A stretch of DNA of 5,235 nucleotides from an uncultured Bacillota bacterium (lineage in GTDB: Bacteria > Bacillota > Dehalobacteriia > UBA4068 > UBA4997): NCBI GenBank assembly GCA_948907985.1, contig CAQWMM010000069.1, positions 1 through 5,235 on the forward strand, in the 5' to 3' direction. The translations under genes and the position numbers were made by a program. Under the pieces are notes generated by a model. The model did not search any database, was not told the DNA's origin, and worked only from the letters and a program-made list of their open reading frames with translations. Positions 5,168 through 5,235 of this stretch are shown here, piece by piece (position 1 is the stretch's first letter; each line of letters starts with the position of its first letter).

Positions 5168-5235
5168 CCTCTCCCTAAAGGGCGAGGCAAGTTTAAACTT
5201 GGCCCCCCTTTAGGGGGAGCTGGCCCAGCGAAAGC
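5168..5235. repeat. Hairpin-rich intergenic repeat, right copy (cut by window edge)
   Basis: Three inverted repeats follow one another on the plus strand. CCTCTCCCT (5168-5176) pairs with AGGGCGAGG (5179-5187), with one mismatch. CAAGTTTAAACTTG (5188-5201) is a perfect 14-base palindrome. CCCCC (5204-5208) pairs with GGGGG (5213-5217) across TTTA. Positions 5178-5235 align with positions 1-50 of the window, in the same orientation. The main difference is TTTAAA here against a single T between CAAG and CTTGG in the left copy. It lies upstream of purB and continues beyond the window. No ORF is evident. Confidence 0.65.

Overview
This 5.2 kb window carries four intact housekeeping genes, all on the minus strand. 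In transcription order they are purB (adenylosuccinate lyase), tig (trigger factor), clpP (Clp protease subunit) and clpX (Clp unfoldase). The order tig-clpP-clpX is a widely conserved bacterial protein quality-control cluster. The protein sequences, the purine-rich Shine-Dalgarno sites and the AT-rich spacers between GC-richer genes suggest a Firmicutes-type bacterium. A Negativicutes or Clostridia gut lineage is possible, because the repeats at both ends resemble an intergenic repeat family I recall from such genomes. That placement is inference and was not tested by any search.

Layout from the right edge, in the direction of transcription. Positions 5168-5235 hold a hairpin-rich repeat cut by the window edge. 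A short AT-rich leader with a near-perfect palindrome and a possible promoter precedes purB (5067-3634). A GC hairpin ends purB. A 162-base AT-rich spacer with a 9-bp inverted repeat leads into tig (3471-2170). A 198-base spacer between tig and clpP contains a candidate promoter, a nested stem-loop bordered by 8-base direct repeats, and a second 12-bp hairpin. clpP (1971-1384) and clpX (1370-105) are 13 bases apart, with the clpX ribosome-binding site overlapping the clpP stop. Positions 1-79 hold a second copy of the edge repeat, in the same orientation.

Trigger factor binds nascent chains at the ribosome. ClpX unfolds substrates and feeds them to ClpP, and the MGF loop and catalytic residues needed for that partnership are present. 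PurB is metabolically unrelated: it acts twice in purine synthesis, and it has its own start signals and a terminator-like hairpin, so it is probably a separate unit.

I see no previously undescribed protein system. The most interesting material is non-coding: the folded clpP leader, the paired edge repeats, and the inverted repeats upstream of tig and purB. The PurB active-site signature also has a Pro-to-Ala change.
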